A stretch of DNA of 58,030 nt from Paracidovorax oryzae ATCC 19882. GTDB lineage: Bacteria; Pseudomonadota; Gammaproteobacteria; Burkholderiales; Burkholderiaceae_C. Location of the stretch: the NCBI RefSeq assembly GCF_000687165.1, contig NZ_JMKU01000027.1:1-58030 (forward strand). The letters are read 5' to 3'. Positions 26,658-34,686 of the stretch are shown piece after piece (within the stretch, counting starts at the first letter, position 1; every line of letters begins with the position of its first letter). The notes under the pieces are model-generated. The model saw nothing but the letters and a program-made list of their open reading frames with translations, was not told the DNA's origin and searched no databases. The translations under genes were made by a program, and so were the position numbers.

Positions 26658-27854
26658 ATGGCGCGCCCCGCAGACTCCGGCCTGCCCACGGCGCTGCCGG
26701 CCATGACGGCGGTGCAGGCGGCCGTGGCCCTGGGCACCTTCGCGCTGTCGGTGCTGGCCCCGCAGCTGGGCGTGGGCGTGCAAGCGCTGGGCTGGCTGGG
26801 CAGCGCGTTGTTCGGCGTGGGCGCGCTGGCCGCGCTGGGCAGCGGCGCGCTGATCCGCCGCTGGGGCGATGCGCGGCTGGCGGCGCTGTGCATGCTGCTG
26901 GTGGCGCTGGCCATGGCCTGCCTGGCCGCCGATGCGCTGGGCCTGGGACCGGCCCGGTGGTCGCTGTGGCCGGCCGTGCTGCTGCTCGGGCTCGCTTTCG
27001 GGCCCGAGACCCCCGCCAGCGCCTCCGTGCTGGCCCGCGTGACGCCCCCTGCGCGGCGGCCCTGGGTGTTCTCCATCCGCCAGACGGGCAACCAGATCGG
27101 CGCGATGGCCGGCTCGCTGCTGCTGCCCTGGCTGTTCCTGCGCCACCGTGCTGCGCCCTTCATGGCGGTGGCAGCCGTGGCGCTGGCCGTGGGCGTGGCC
27201 TGTCTGCGGGTGGCCCGCGCCCTGGCCGGGGCGCACGCCGCGCCGGCCGTGCCACCGGACGCGGCCGGGCGGCGCAGCGGGCTGCGCGACATCGCCGCGT
27301 CGCCGCACCTGCGCATGCTCACGCTCGCGGCGGCGGTGTTCACGGCGGTGCAGGTGTGCCTGAACTTCTTCGCCGTGAGCCATGCGGTGCACCACTGGCA
27401 CCTGCCCGTGCCCACGGCCGTGGCCTGGGTGGCCTGGATGCAGGCGGGCGGCCTGGCCGGGCGGCTGCTGTGGGGCCGGGTGGCCCTGCGGCCGGGCGTG
27501 GCCTTGCGGCGCCTGCTGGGCGCGCTGGGCTGCACCATGGGCGCCGCCGGCCTGCTGCTGTTCCTGTGGCCGGGCGTGCCTGGGCCCGGAGTGCTGGCCC
27601 TGTTGCTGGGATTGCTGGGGCTGAGCGCGAGCGGCTGGAACGGCGTGCTGCTGGCCGAGGTGGCGGGCACGGCCGGGCCTGCGCGCGCGGGGGCCGTCAC
27701 CGGTGCGGTGCTGCTCTTCGGCTATGCGGCGCTGGCGCTGGCGCCGCTGGGTTTCGCGGCCCTGGGCGCCCGGATGGGAACCGGCGCCGCGTACTCCGTG
27801 TTGCTGGCCCTGGCCGGGCTGCTCGGGGCGGGGCTGCTGGCCCGCCGGCCCTAG
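26658..27854 (+). CDS. MFS transporter
   Basis: A 398-residue inner-membrane major facilitator with about 12 hydrophobic segments and a central loop near residues 190-215 (rich in Ala, Pro and Arg). GSGALIRRWGDARL between helices 2 and 3 matches the MFS loop, and FSIRQTGNQIGAMAGSLLLPW is well conserved in this family. It starts 4 bases after the racemase homologue and is last in the operon. It may export or import the pathway substrate or a product. Confidence 0.87.
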   Translation: MARPADSGLPTALPAMTAVQAAVALGTFALSVLAPQLGVGVQALGWLGSALFGVGALAALGSGALIRRWGDARLAALCMLLVALAMACLAADALGLGPARWSLWPAVLLLGLAFGPETPASASVLARVTPPARRPWVFSIRQTGNQIGAMAGSLLLPWLFLRHRAAPFMAVAAVALAVGVACLRVARALAGAHAAPAVPPDAAGRRSGLRDIAASPHLRMLTLAAAVFTAVQVCLNFFAVSHAVHHWHLPVPTAVAWVAWMQAGGLAGRLLWGRVALRPGVALRRLLGALGCTMGAAGLLLFLWPGVPGPGVLALLLGLLGLSASGWNGVLLAEVAGTAGPARAGAVTGAVLLFGYAALALAPLGFAALGARMGTGAAYSVLLALAGLLGAGLLARRP

Positions 27855-27890
27855 CGACCTGTTCCCGCCCCGGGAGCGGCCACGGCGCCT

Positions 27891-28592
27891 TCAGGCGGCC
27901 CGGCGCCCGCCGCGCCCCGCGAGCGATACGGCCTGCAGCGACAGGCGGTCGATTTCCGCCGTGATGCCCGAAAGCACGTTGGCCACGACGGCGAACTCGC
28001 GGCCGTGCGCGGCGGCACGGGCGGCCATGACCTGGGCGTTGAAGCTCACCACCTTGGCCTCGCGGGCGACGGTCTGGATGGAGGCGACGATGCCCGACAG
28101 CTCGCCCATCATGGCCTCGGACTGCCGCCGCTGGATCTGGTCGAAGACCGTGGTGGCGGCATTCAGGGCCTCGAGTACGCCATCGGTGGCGGCCACCAGC
28201 GGCGCCAGGGCATCCGCCGCGCGGGCGCTGCTCTGGTCGGCCAGGTCCAGCGTGGCGCGGGCCTGGCGGGCAAACGCATCGATGGTGGCGCCGACGCCGC
28301 GGGGGCCGTGGTACATGGCATCCACCTCGCGTGCCGAGGCGGCATCCAGGTGGCGCGGCGTTTGCACGAGGCGGGCCTGGCTGGTCTCGAAGGTCTGGAG
28401 GGTCTGGCGCGCCGCCCGGGCCTGGGCGGCGTCACCCTGCACGGCCAGGATGGTCTGCAGGACGATGCGCTGCGACAGCATGCGCTGGCGCGCGGCGAGG
28501 TTCACGAGGGAGATGTCCGCCTCCCCGCTGCCGGCCGGGCCCGGGGTGGAAGGCTTTGGGGAGTGCGCTGCGGGGATCGGGAGGGCGGCCAT
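27891..28592 (-). CDS. Soluble mini-chemoreceptor: PilJ-type N-terminal domain plus partial MCP helix
   Basis: A 233-residue protein without a membrane segment. The N-terminal half (NLAARQRMLSQRIVLQTIL) matches the type IV pili methyl-accepting transducer (PilJ) sensing domain, similar to nitrate-sensing NIT/PilJ bundles. The C-terminal half (AREAKVVSFNAQVMAARAAA, then GREFAVVANVLSGI) matches the hairpin tip of an MCP signalling domain, but the usual long coiled coil is missing. It lies last in the nitrate reductase-siroheme gene row, so a nitrate-related sensing role is plausible (inference). Confidence 0.82.
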   Translation of the reverse strand: MAALPIPAAHSPKPSTPGPAGSGEADISLVNLAARQRMLSQRIVLQTILAVQGDAAQARAARQTLQTFETSQARLVQTPRHLDAASAREVDAMYHGPRGVGATIDAFARQARATLDLADQSSARAADALAPLVAATDGVLEALNAATTVFDQIQRRQSEAMMGELSGIVASIQTVAREAKVVSFNAQVMAARAAAHGREFAVVANVLSGITAEIDRLSLQAVSLAGRGGRRAA

Positions 28593-28637
28593 GGAAACCT
28601 CTTCGGGTGAAAACTCTCGCGCAGGCCGCCGGCGCCT

Positions 28638-29498
28638 TCAGCCGGCGTGCCGCAGCGGTGGCGGCGCCACCGACAGGGGCTGGCCCAGGCCGTTGCCGGC
28701 CGCGGCGGCCACGCCGGCAGTCACGTCGCCCACCACGATGACCGAGGGGCTGCCGAGCTGTTCGCGCTCGATGGTGGCGTGCAGCTCGCCCAGCGTGGTG
28801 AGCGCGTGGCGCTGGCAGGGCAGGCTCACGTGCTGGATGATGACCACGGGGGTGCAGGCCGGCAGGCCGGTGAGCAGTTCTTCCTGGATGTGCGCGGCGC
28901 TGCTCACGCCCATGTAGATCACCAGCGTCAGGCGCGCGGCGCGGGCCGTGGCGGCGAGCTGGCGCCAGTCGATGCCGCTGTCGCCGGGCTTGGCGTGGCC
29001 GGTGACGAAGACCACGCCGTGGGCGTGCTCGCGGTGCGTGAGCGGCGTGCCGAGCAGCGTCATGCCCGCGAGGCCGGCCGTGATGCCGTTGACCACGGTG
29101 ACCTCGATGCCGGCCGCGCGCAGGTGCTCGACCTCTTCGCCGCCGCGTCCGAAGATGAACGGATCGCCGCCCTTGAGCCGCACCACGTTCTCGCCTTCGT
29201 TCACGGCCATGACCATGAGCTTCTCGATGAAGGCCTGCGGCGTGCTCTTGCAGCCGCCGCGCTTGCCGACATGCACCACCCGCGCGCCGGGCGCGGCGAG
29301 GGCGACGATCTCGTCGCTGACGAGGTCGTCCACCAGCAGCACGGTGGCCGCCTGGATGGCCTTGAGGGCCTTGAGGGTGAGCAGTTCGGGATCGCCCGGC
29401 CCCGCGCCGACGAGCGTGCAGGTGCCGCGCGGCGCGGCGCCATAGGGGCGGGCCGGCGGAGTGGGGCCAGTCTGCGAGGGAGGGGCGGAACGGTTCAT
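28638..29498 (-). CDS. cobA: Uroporphyrinogen-III C-methyltransferase (SUMT)
   Basis: A 286-residue SAM-dependent enzyme that methylates uroporphyrinogen III at C2 and C7 to make precorrin-2 for siroheme. The signatures TLVGAGPGDPELLTLKA and VVRLKGGDPFIFGRGGEE are complete. Its start overlaps the stop of the YbiB-like gene (ATGA at 29495-29498). Its place after assimilatory nitrate reductase fits supply of siroheme for nitrite reductase. Confidence 0.95.
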   Translation of the reverse strand: MNRSAPPSQTGPTPPARPYGAAPRGTCTLVGAGPGDPELLTLKALKAIQAATVLLVDDLVSDEIVALAAPGARVVHVGKRGGCKSTPQAFIEKLMVMAVNEGENVVRLKGGDPFIFGRGGEEVEHLRAAGIEVTVVNGITAGLAGMTLLGTPLTHREHAHGVVFVTGHAKPGDSGIDWRQLAATARAARLTLVIYMGVSSAAHIQEELLTGLPACTPVVIIQHVSLPCQRHALTTLGELHATIEREQLGSPSVIVVGDVTAGVAAAAGNGLGQPLSVAPPPLRHAG

Positions 29499-30421
29499 GG
29501 GGCTGTCTCCGTGGGGTTCTGGCGGGCAAGACGCAAGATGTGTTCCACCTGCCGGGAGAGCGGGGCGGGCACGGGCAGTTCGCCCGCGAGCACCTGCTGC
29601 GTGTAGCGTGCGGTGGTGTCCACGTCGATGTCCGCGGGCAGGCCGGGCACCTCGGCCGCGGTGCCGGGCTGCTGCTCATCCCACACATGGTGCGCGCCGC
29701 GCACGAAGGCGTCGTAACGGGGCGTGCGGCGCGGGTCTGCGGCGACCTCGCCCTCCAGGCCGCGCGAGAGCAGCACGTCCATGCCGCGCGCGGCGAAAGT
29801 GGCGTGCAGCATGTCCAGGTATTCGGGGTGGGTGTAGGCGGTGACGAGCAGCGACGGGCCGCGCACCGGGTTCATGAGCTTGACCACGCTGTGCCCCGGG
29901 TTGCGCAGGCCGACGACCTCGCGCACTGCCAGCAGCCGCGCGAGCCCCGGGCAGAGCAGGCCCGTGCGGACGTGCGCGACGCTGCCGGGCGCGACCGCCT
30001 CGGGCGATTCCATGGGCGCGACGCCCAGGGCCTGCAGCACGTCGCTGGCGAGCACGCGGCGGGCCTCGGTGCGCATGCCGTGCAGCAGCACGGGCAGGCC
30101 CTCGCGGGCGAGCAGCAGGGCGAGCAGCGGCGTGAGCACGGGCAGCCGGCGCGCGCCGTTGTAGCTGGGCAGCACGACGGTGGGCACATCGCCTGCGGGA
30201 ACGGGCGCGAGGCGGGCGTGGGTGGCGTCGAGGAAGCCGCACATCTCGTCGGCGGTTTCGCCCTTGATGCGCATGGCGATGCAGAAGGCGCCCACTTCAT
30301 AGTCGGTGACCTGTCCGTCGAGCACCTGCCCGAAGAGATCGGCGGCCTGTTCGCGGCCAATGGCACGGGCGCCGCGCGCGCCGCGGCCGAGGTCCTTGAG
30401 ATAGTGGCTGATGCTGCCCAT
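29495..30421 (-). CDS. ybiB: YbiB-like DNA-binding/phosphoribosyltransferase-fold protein
   Basis: A 308-residue protein of the TrpD2/YbiB family, which has the anthranilate phosphoribosyltransferase fold but binds nucleic acid. The N-terminal helical domain (DYEVGAFCIAMRIKGETADEM) and the core with LPSYNGARRLPVLTPLLALL fit the family. ATG 30421 gives the usual MGSISHYLKDLGRG start. It sits 74 bases after nasA and is coupled to cobA; this placement in nitrate assimilation clusters recurs in beta-proteobacteria as far as I know. Confidence 0.85.
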   Translation of the reverse strand: MGSISHYLKDLGRGARGARAIGREQAADLFGQVLDGQVTDYEVGAFCIAMRIKGETADEMCGFLDATHARLAPVPAGDVPTVVLPSYNGARRLPVLTPLLALLLAREGLPVLLHGMRTEARRVLASDVLQALGVAPMESPEAVAPGSVAHVRTGLLCPGLARLLAVREVVGLRNPGHSVVKLMNPVRGPSLLVTAYTHPEYLDMLHATFAARGMDVLLSRGLEGEVAADPRRTPRYDAFVRGAHHVWDEQQPGTAAEVPGLPADIDVDTTARYTQQVLAGELPVPAPLSRQVEHILRLARQNPTETAP

Positions 30422-30495
30422 GGAAGCGGAAATTGGTGTGCGTGGAGCGGATGTCGCGGGGACGCGCATTCTCCCGTAATTCAGAGAACTTCCGG

Positions 30496-33453
30496 TTATA
30501 TGGAGGACTCCGCGGCCGGCAGGGCCGCGCTGTCGCGCACCATGCGGCGGAGTTCCGGCAGGCAGGAGCCGCACTGCGTGCCGCAGCCCAGCGCCGCCTG
30601 CAGCTGGCCCAGCCGCTCGGCATCGCCGCCGTGGCATTGGCCGAGCTGCGCCGCGATCGCCCTATCGCTCACGTTCATGCAGCTGCACACGGGGCGGCTG
30701 CGCGGCGGGGCAGGCGTGGCGCCGTCCGGGGCCTGCAGGCCGGGCGACAGCAGCCGGCGGCCATAGCCCTGCGCGGGTCGCTCTTCCTGCAGCAGGCCGC
30801 GCAGCCAGGCTTCCGCGCTGGTGTCTCCGGCCAGCAGCAGGGCGCCCAGCCGCAGTTCGTTGCCATCGGCGCTGCCGGTGCCGCGCTCCATGCCGGGCCC
30901 GCCGGACGCAGGTGCTGCCTCGAGCCGCAGGGCCCGCCGCTGGCCGCGCCGGGCGTCGGCATAGCGGAGCGTGTCGGCGCCGCCCAGGCCGAGCAGGGCC
31001 TCGATGCGTGCCAGCAGGGCATCGGGTGCGGGAGCGGTGCCGGCCGCCCGCAGGAGCACCCCGTGGCGCTCGCGTGCGGGCTCCGAAAGGGGGGCGTTGT
31101 TGCCGAACGGCACGCAGACCGCGAAGGGGAAGCCTGCCAGCAGGCCGGCAAGCTGCGCACGCACGGCCAGGGCCTCGTCCGCCGGCAGCCAGGCCATGCC
31201 GTAGAGCCGCCAGGGCAGGGTGGCCCGCTCGATGTGGACGGCCGCATGCTTGAGCTCGGGCTGTTTCGATGCCGGGCAGAAGGCCGGCGAGGTGACGGCG
31301 TTCACGCCCAGGGCGGGAGGCGGCGCATCCGTGCCGCCTGCGGTGCCGTCCTGCGGGCCCGCGTGGCCGCAGAGCATTTCGCCGCCCCAGTGCATGGCGA
31401 TGAAGGCCTGCGAGAGACCCACGTCGGTGGTGGCCTGCACGGGCACGATGACCGCGCCCCGCCGGCTTTCCACCCGCACCAGCTCGCCTTCGGCGAGCCG
31501 GCGGCGCTCCATGTCCTGCGGATGCAGCTGCACGCAGGGTTCGGGCGTGTGGCCGAAGAGGCGGCCCAGGGTGCCGGTGCGGCTCATGCCGTGCCACTGG
31601 TCGCGCAGGCGGCCGGTGGTGAGGCTGAACGGATAGCGGGCGCTGCGCGGCTCGGCGACAGGCTTCCAGGCGGCAGGGGCGAAGCGCGCGCGGCCGTCCG
31701 GCGTGGGGAAGACTCCATCTTCATAGAGGCGGGCACGTCCCTGCGTGGCCCCTTCCGGAAACGGCCAGTGCTGCGGCCCCTGCATGTCGATCAGCGCCCA
31801 CGACAGGCCCGTGATGTCCAGGTCGCGCCCGCGCGTGGTCTCGCGGTGCTCGTTCCAGATCGCCTCGGCGCCGGCCTCGGCGCAGCCGGTGTCGTAGGGG
31901 AACAGTCCGGCGCCCTCCGGGTTCAGCCGGGCCTGCAGCCGGCGCGCGAATTCCACCGCGATCGCCCAGTCGTGCCGGGCCTGCCCCGGCGCCGGCACGG
32001 CCGGCCGCACCCGCGAAATGCGGCGCTCGCTGTTGGTGACGGTGCCCGTCTTCTCGCCCCAGGTGGTGGCGGGCAGCAGCAGGTCGGCGTAGGCGCAGGT
32101 GGCCGTCGTGGAGAAGGCTTCCTGCACCACGACGAATTCCGCGCGCTCCAGGGCACGCCGCACCGTGGCCTGGTCCGGCAGGCTCTGCGCGGGATTGGTG
32201 CAGGCGATCCACAGCGCGCGGATCTCCCCGTCGGCGGCGGCCTGGAACATCTCCACCGCCGTCCTGCCCGGCGTGGCGGGCACCTGGGACACGCCCCAGA
32301 GCGCGGCCACCTCGGCGCGGTGCGCGGGGTTGGCCAGGTCGCGGTGGGCGGAGAGCAGGTTGGCCAGGCCCCCCACCTCCCGCCCGCCCATGGCGTTGGG
32401 CTGGCCGGTGAGCGAGAAGGGGCCCGCGCCGGGCCGGCCGATCTGGCCGCAGGCGAGGTGGAGGTTGACGAGGGCCGCGTTCTTGTCCGTCCCGCTGCTG
32501 CTCTGGTTGAGGCCCTGGCAATAGAGGCTCAGCGTCGGGGCGCGGCCCCCGGCGCTGCCGGCGGGCACGTCGGCCCCGCCCAGCGCGAACCAGCGCGCGG
32601 CCGTGGCGAGCTGCGCCTCGGTGATGCCGCAGACCTCGGCCACCCGCGCGGGCGTGCAGTCGCGCACGGTGGCCTTGAGCGTCTCGAAGCCCGTGGTGTG
32701 CGCCGCGATGTAGTTGGCATCCACCCAGCCCTCCCAGAGCATGAGGTGCAGCATGCCGTGGCAGAGCATGACGTCGGTGCCCGGCAGGATGGGCAGGTGC
32801 AGGTCGGCCATCGCCGCCGTCTCGGTGCGGCGCGGGTCGGCCACGATGATCTTCAGGCCCGGGTTCGCGGCCCGCGCGTCCTCGATCCGCCGGAAGAGGA
32901 TGGGGTGCGCCCAGGCCGTATTGCTGCCGGTGATGAACAGGCACTGCGCCAGCCCCAGGTCGTCATAGCAGGCCGGCGGCGCGTCCGCGCCCAGCGTGGC
33001 CTTGTAGCCCGCGACGGCGCTGCTCATGCACAGGCGGGAATTGGTGTCGATGTTGTTGGTGCCGATCAGTCCCTTGGCCAGCTTGTTGAAGACGTAGTAG
33101 TCCTCGGTGAGCAACTGGCCCGACACGTAGAACCCCACTGCATCGGGTCCGTGCGCCTGGATGATGTCCGCGAACCTTCCGGCGGCCATGTCCAGCGCGA
33201 CATCCCAGCCGATGGCGTCTGGCGCCTGGCCGCGGCGGGGGCGGTGCAGCGGCGTGAGCAGGCGGGTCTGCAGGGTGACGGGCTGCGTGGCGGTGAGGTG
33301 CAGCGTGGAGCCCTTGGTGCAGAGGCGGCCGAAATTGGCGGGGTGGGTGGGGTCGCCGCGCACGCCGGTGATGCGGCCGTCGGTGGATTCGATGATGACG
33401 CCGCAGCCGGTGCCGCAGTAGGGGCAGGTGGAGTGGGTTTCTTTTGTGTGCAT
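30496..33453 (-). CDS. nasA: Assimilatory nitrate reductase catalytic subunit
   Basis: A 985-residue cytoplasmic molybdenum enzyme reducing nitrate to nitrite. The [4Fe-4S] ligands are C10, C13, C17 and C45 (CPYCGTGC and GRLCTKG). Mo-bisMGD domains follow (NTNSRLCMSSAVAGYK, SGTDKNAALVNLHLACGQIG), then the dinucleotide domain (TTGRLRDQWHGMSRTG) and a C-terminal BFD-like [2Fe-2S] domain (CSCMNVSD... CGTQCGSC, about 923-964). ATG 33453 is the conserved start but has no good Shine-Dalgarno. A dispersed 71-bp repeat begins 20 bases upstream, and no nirBD or transporter gene precedes it. Its native promoter may have been lost. Confidence 0.95.
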   Translation of the reverse strand: MHTKETHSTCPYCGTGCGVIIESTDGRITGVRGDPTHPANFGRLCTKGSTLHLTATQPVTLQTRLLTPLHRPRRGQAPDAIGWDVALDMAAGRFADIIQAHGPDAVGFYVSGQLLTEDYYVFNKLAKGLIGTNNIDTNSRLCMSSAVAGYKATLGADAPPACYDDLGLAQCLFITGSNTAWAHPILFRRIEDARAANPGLKIIVADPRRTETAAMADLHLPILPGTDVMLCHGMLHLMLWEGWVDANYIAAHTTGFETLKATVRDCTPARVAEVCGITEAQLATAARWFALGGADVPAGSAGGRAPTLSLYCQGLNQSSSGTDKNAALVNLHLACGQIGRPGAGPFSLTGQPNAMGGREVGGLANLLSAHRDLANPAHRAEVAALWGVSQVPATPGRTAVEMFQAAADGEIRALWIACTNPAQSLPDQATVRRALERAEFVVVQEAFSTTATCAYADLLLPATTWGEKTGTVTNSERRISRVRPAVPAPGQARHDWAIAVEFARRLQARLNPEGAGLFPYDTGCAEAGAEAIWNEHRETTRGRDLDITGLSWALIDMQGPQHWPFPEGATQGRARLYEDGVFPTPDGRARFAPAAWKPVAEPRSARYPFSLTTGRLRDQWHGMSRTGTLGRLFGHTPEPCVQLHPQDMERRRLAEGELVRVESRRGAVIVPVQATTDVGLSQAFIAMHWGGEMLCGHAGPQDGTAGGTDAPPPALGVNAVTSPAFCPASKQPELKHAAVHIERATLPWRLYGMAWLPADEALAVRAQLAGLLAGFPFAVCVPFGNNAPLSEPARERHGVLLRAAGTAPAPDALLARIEALLGLGGADTLRYADARRGQRRALRLEAAPASGGPGMERGTGSADGNELRLGALLLAGDTSAEAWLRGLLQEERPAQGYGRRLLSPGLQAPDGATPAPPRSRPVCSCMNVSDRAIAAQLGQCHGGDAERLGQLQAALGCGTQCGSCLPELRRMVRDSAALPAAESSI

Positions 33454-33472
33454 GGCGGGGGCTGCTGGTTGG

Positions 33473-33543
33473 TTTTTTCCCGGGGCCGGGGTGTGCGCCC
33501 GGCGGCGCACCTACTTTCTTTTGCTTCGCCAAAAGAAAGTAGG
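33473..33543 (+). repeat. 71-bp dispersed repeat, copy 1 (rearrangement junction)
   Basis: Identical over 71 bases to 44314-44384 and in the same orientation. It contains the GC dyad GTGCGCC-CGGC-GGCGCAC and the dyad CTACTTTCTTTTG-CTTCGC-CAAAAGAAAGTAG. On its left is the nasA start; on its right a remnant of etfB. The element ends abruptly at AGTAGG, whereas the other copy continues. Confidence 0.9.
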
Positions 33544-33550
33544 GCGGCAA

Positions 33551-33592
33551 AGCCTGGTCGAAAAGCTGAAGAACGAAGCCAAGGTCATCTGA
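33551..33592 (+). pseudogene. etfB: etfB remnant (last 13 codons)
   Basis: The frame ending in TGA at 33590-33592 reads [13 protein letters not shown], which matches the conserved C-terminus of electron transfer flavoprotein beta subunits in Burkholderiales. It lies at the normal distance before etfA (22 bases, with a good ribosome site). Everything upstream is replaced by the dispersed repeat and nasA, so etfB has lost about 95 percent of its length here. Confidence 0.75.
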
Positions 33593-33614
33593 AGAATCGA
33601 AGGAGAACACGAAC

Positions 33615-34559
33615 ATGACCGCACTCGTCATTGCAGAACACGACAACGCTTCGATCAAGCCCGCCACGCTCAACACCGTCACGGCGGCTGCCGCCTGCGG
33701 CGGTGACGTACACGTGCTGGTGGCCGGCCAGGGCGCGGATGCAGCCGCCCAGGCGGCCGCGCAGATCGCGGGGGTCTCCAAGGTCATCCTGGCCGACGGC
33801 GAGAGCCTCAAGGACGGCCTGGCCGAGAACGTGGCCGCCCAGGTGCTGGCACTCCAGGGCAATGGGGCCGGCAACTACAGCCACATCCTGTTCCCGGCCA
33901 CGGCCGGCGGCAAGAACGTGGCGCCGCGGGTGGCCGCGAAGCTCGATGTCGCGCAGATCAGCGACATCACCAAGGTGGACGGCCCGGACACCTTCGAGCG
34001 CCCGATCTACGCGGGCAACGCGATCGCCACGGTGCAGAGCAGCGACAGCGTGAAGGTGATCACGGTGCGCACCACGGGCTTCGACGCCGCGGCGGCCACG
34101 GGTGGCTCGGCGGCGGTGGAGAAGGCCGATGCGGCTGCGGATTCGGGCAAGAGCCAGTTCGTGGGCCGCGAGGTCACGAAGAGCGACCGGCCCGAACTCA
34201 CGGCGGCCAAGATCATCGTCTCGGGCGGCCGGGCGCTGGGCAGCGCGGAGAAGTTCAACGAGGTGATGACGCCGCTGGCGGACAAGCTGGGCGCGGCGAT
34301 CGGCGCGAGCCGCGCGGCGGTGGATGCGGGCTACGCGCCGAACGACCTGCAGGTGGGGCAGACGGGCAAGATCGTGGCGCCGCAGCTCTACATCGCGGCG
34401 GGGATCTCGGGCGCGATCCAGCACCTGGCGGGCATGAAGGACTCCAAGGTGATCGTGGCGATCAACAAGGATGCCGAGGCGCCGATCTTCAGCGTGGCCG
34501 ACTACGGGCTGGAGGCGGACCTGTTCACCGCCGTGCCTGAACTCGTGAAGTCCCTCTGA
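33615..34559 (+). CDS. etfA: Electron transfer flavoprotein alpha subunit
   Basis: A 314-residue FAD-binding subunit that, with EtfB, carries electrons from acyl-CoA dehydrogenases to ETF-ubiquinone oxidoreductase. The C-terminal FAD domain is clear: [35 protein letters not shown] and [23 protein letters not shown] precedes ATG 33615. Its usual partner etfB is reduced to a 3' remnant here, so EtfA needs EtfB from elsewhere in the genome, or is orphaned. Confidence 0.96.
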   Translation: MTALVIAEHDNASIKPATLNTVTAAAACGGDVHVLVAGQGADAAAQAAAQIAGVSKVILADGESLKDGLAENVAAQVLALQGNGAGNYSHILFPATAGGKNVAPRVAAKLDVAQISDITKVDGPDTFERPIYAGNAIATVQSSDSVKVITVRTTGFDAAAATGGSAAVEKADAAADSGKSQFVGREVTKSDRPELTAAKIIVSGGRALGSAEKFNEVMTPLADKLGAAIGASRAAVDAGYAPNDLQVGQTGKIVAPQLYIAAGISGAIQHLAGMKDSKVIVAINKDAEAPIFSVADYGLEADLFTAVPELVKSL

Positions 34560-34607
34560 CCCCGGCGGCCCCGCCAGCGCCGCAGGCTGCCGGCAGGGCC
34601 TCCACGA

Positions 34608-34635
34608 GGGCATCGCACGCGGTGCCCTTTTTTTT
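34608..34635 (+). terminator. Rho-independent terminator of etfA
   Basis: Stem GGGCATCGC pairs with GCGGTGCCC (one G-T wobble) directly after etfA, followed by eight T (34628-34635). Confidence 0.85.
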
Positions 34636-34686
34636 GCCCGGCCCGCGCGGTCCGCGGCCGTTTTCATCGATTCCGGAGACATTCCC

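Noticed and set aside
33473-33543. Dispersed repeat read as an insertion sequence end
   Set aside because: No transposase frame, terminal inverted repeats or target duplication is visible in any copy; classed as a non-coding repeat.
30433-33618. 1061-codon plus-strand frame over nasA
   Set aside because: Antisense to nasA with low-complexity translation; nasA matches its family throughout.
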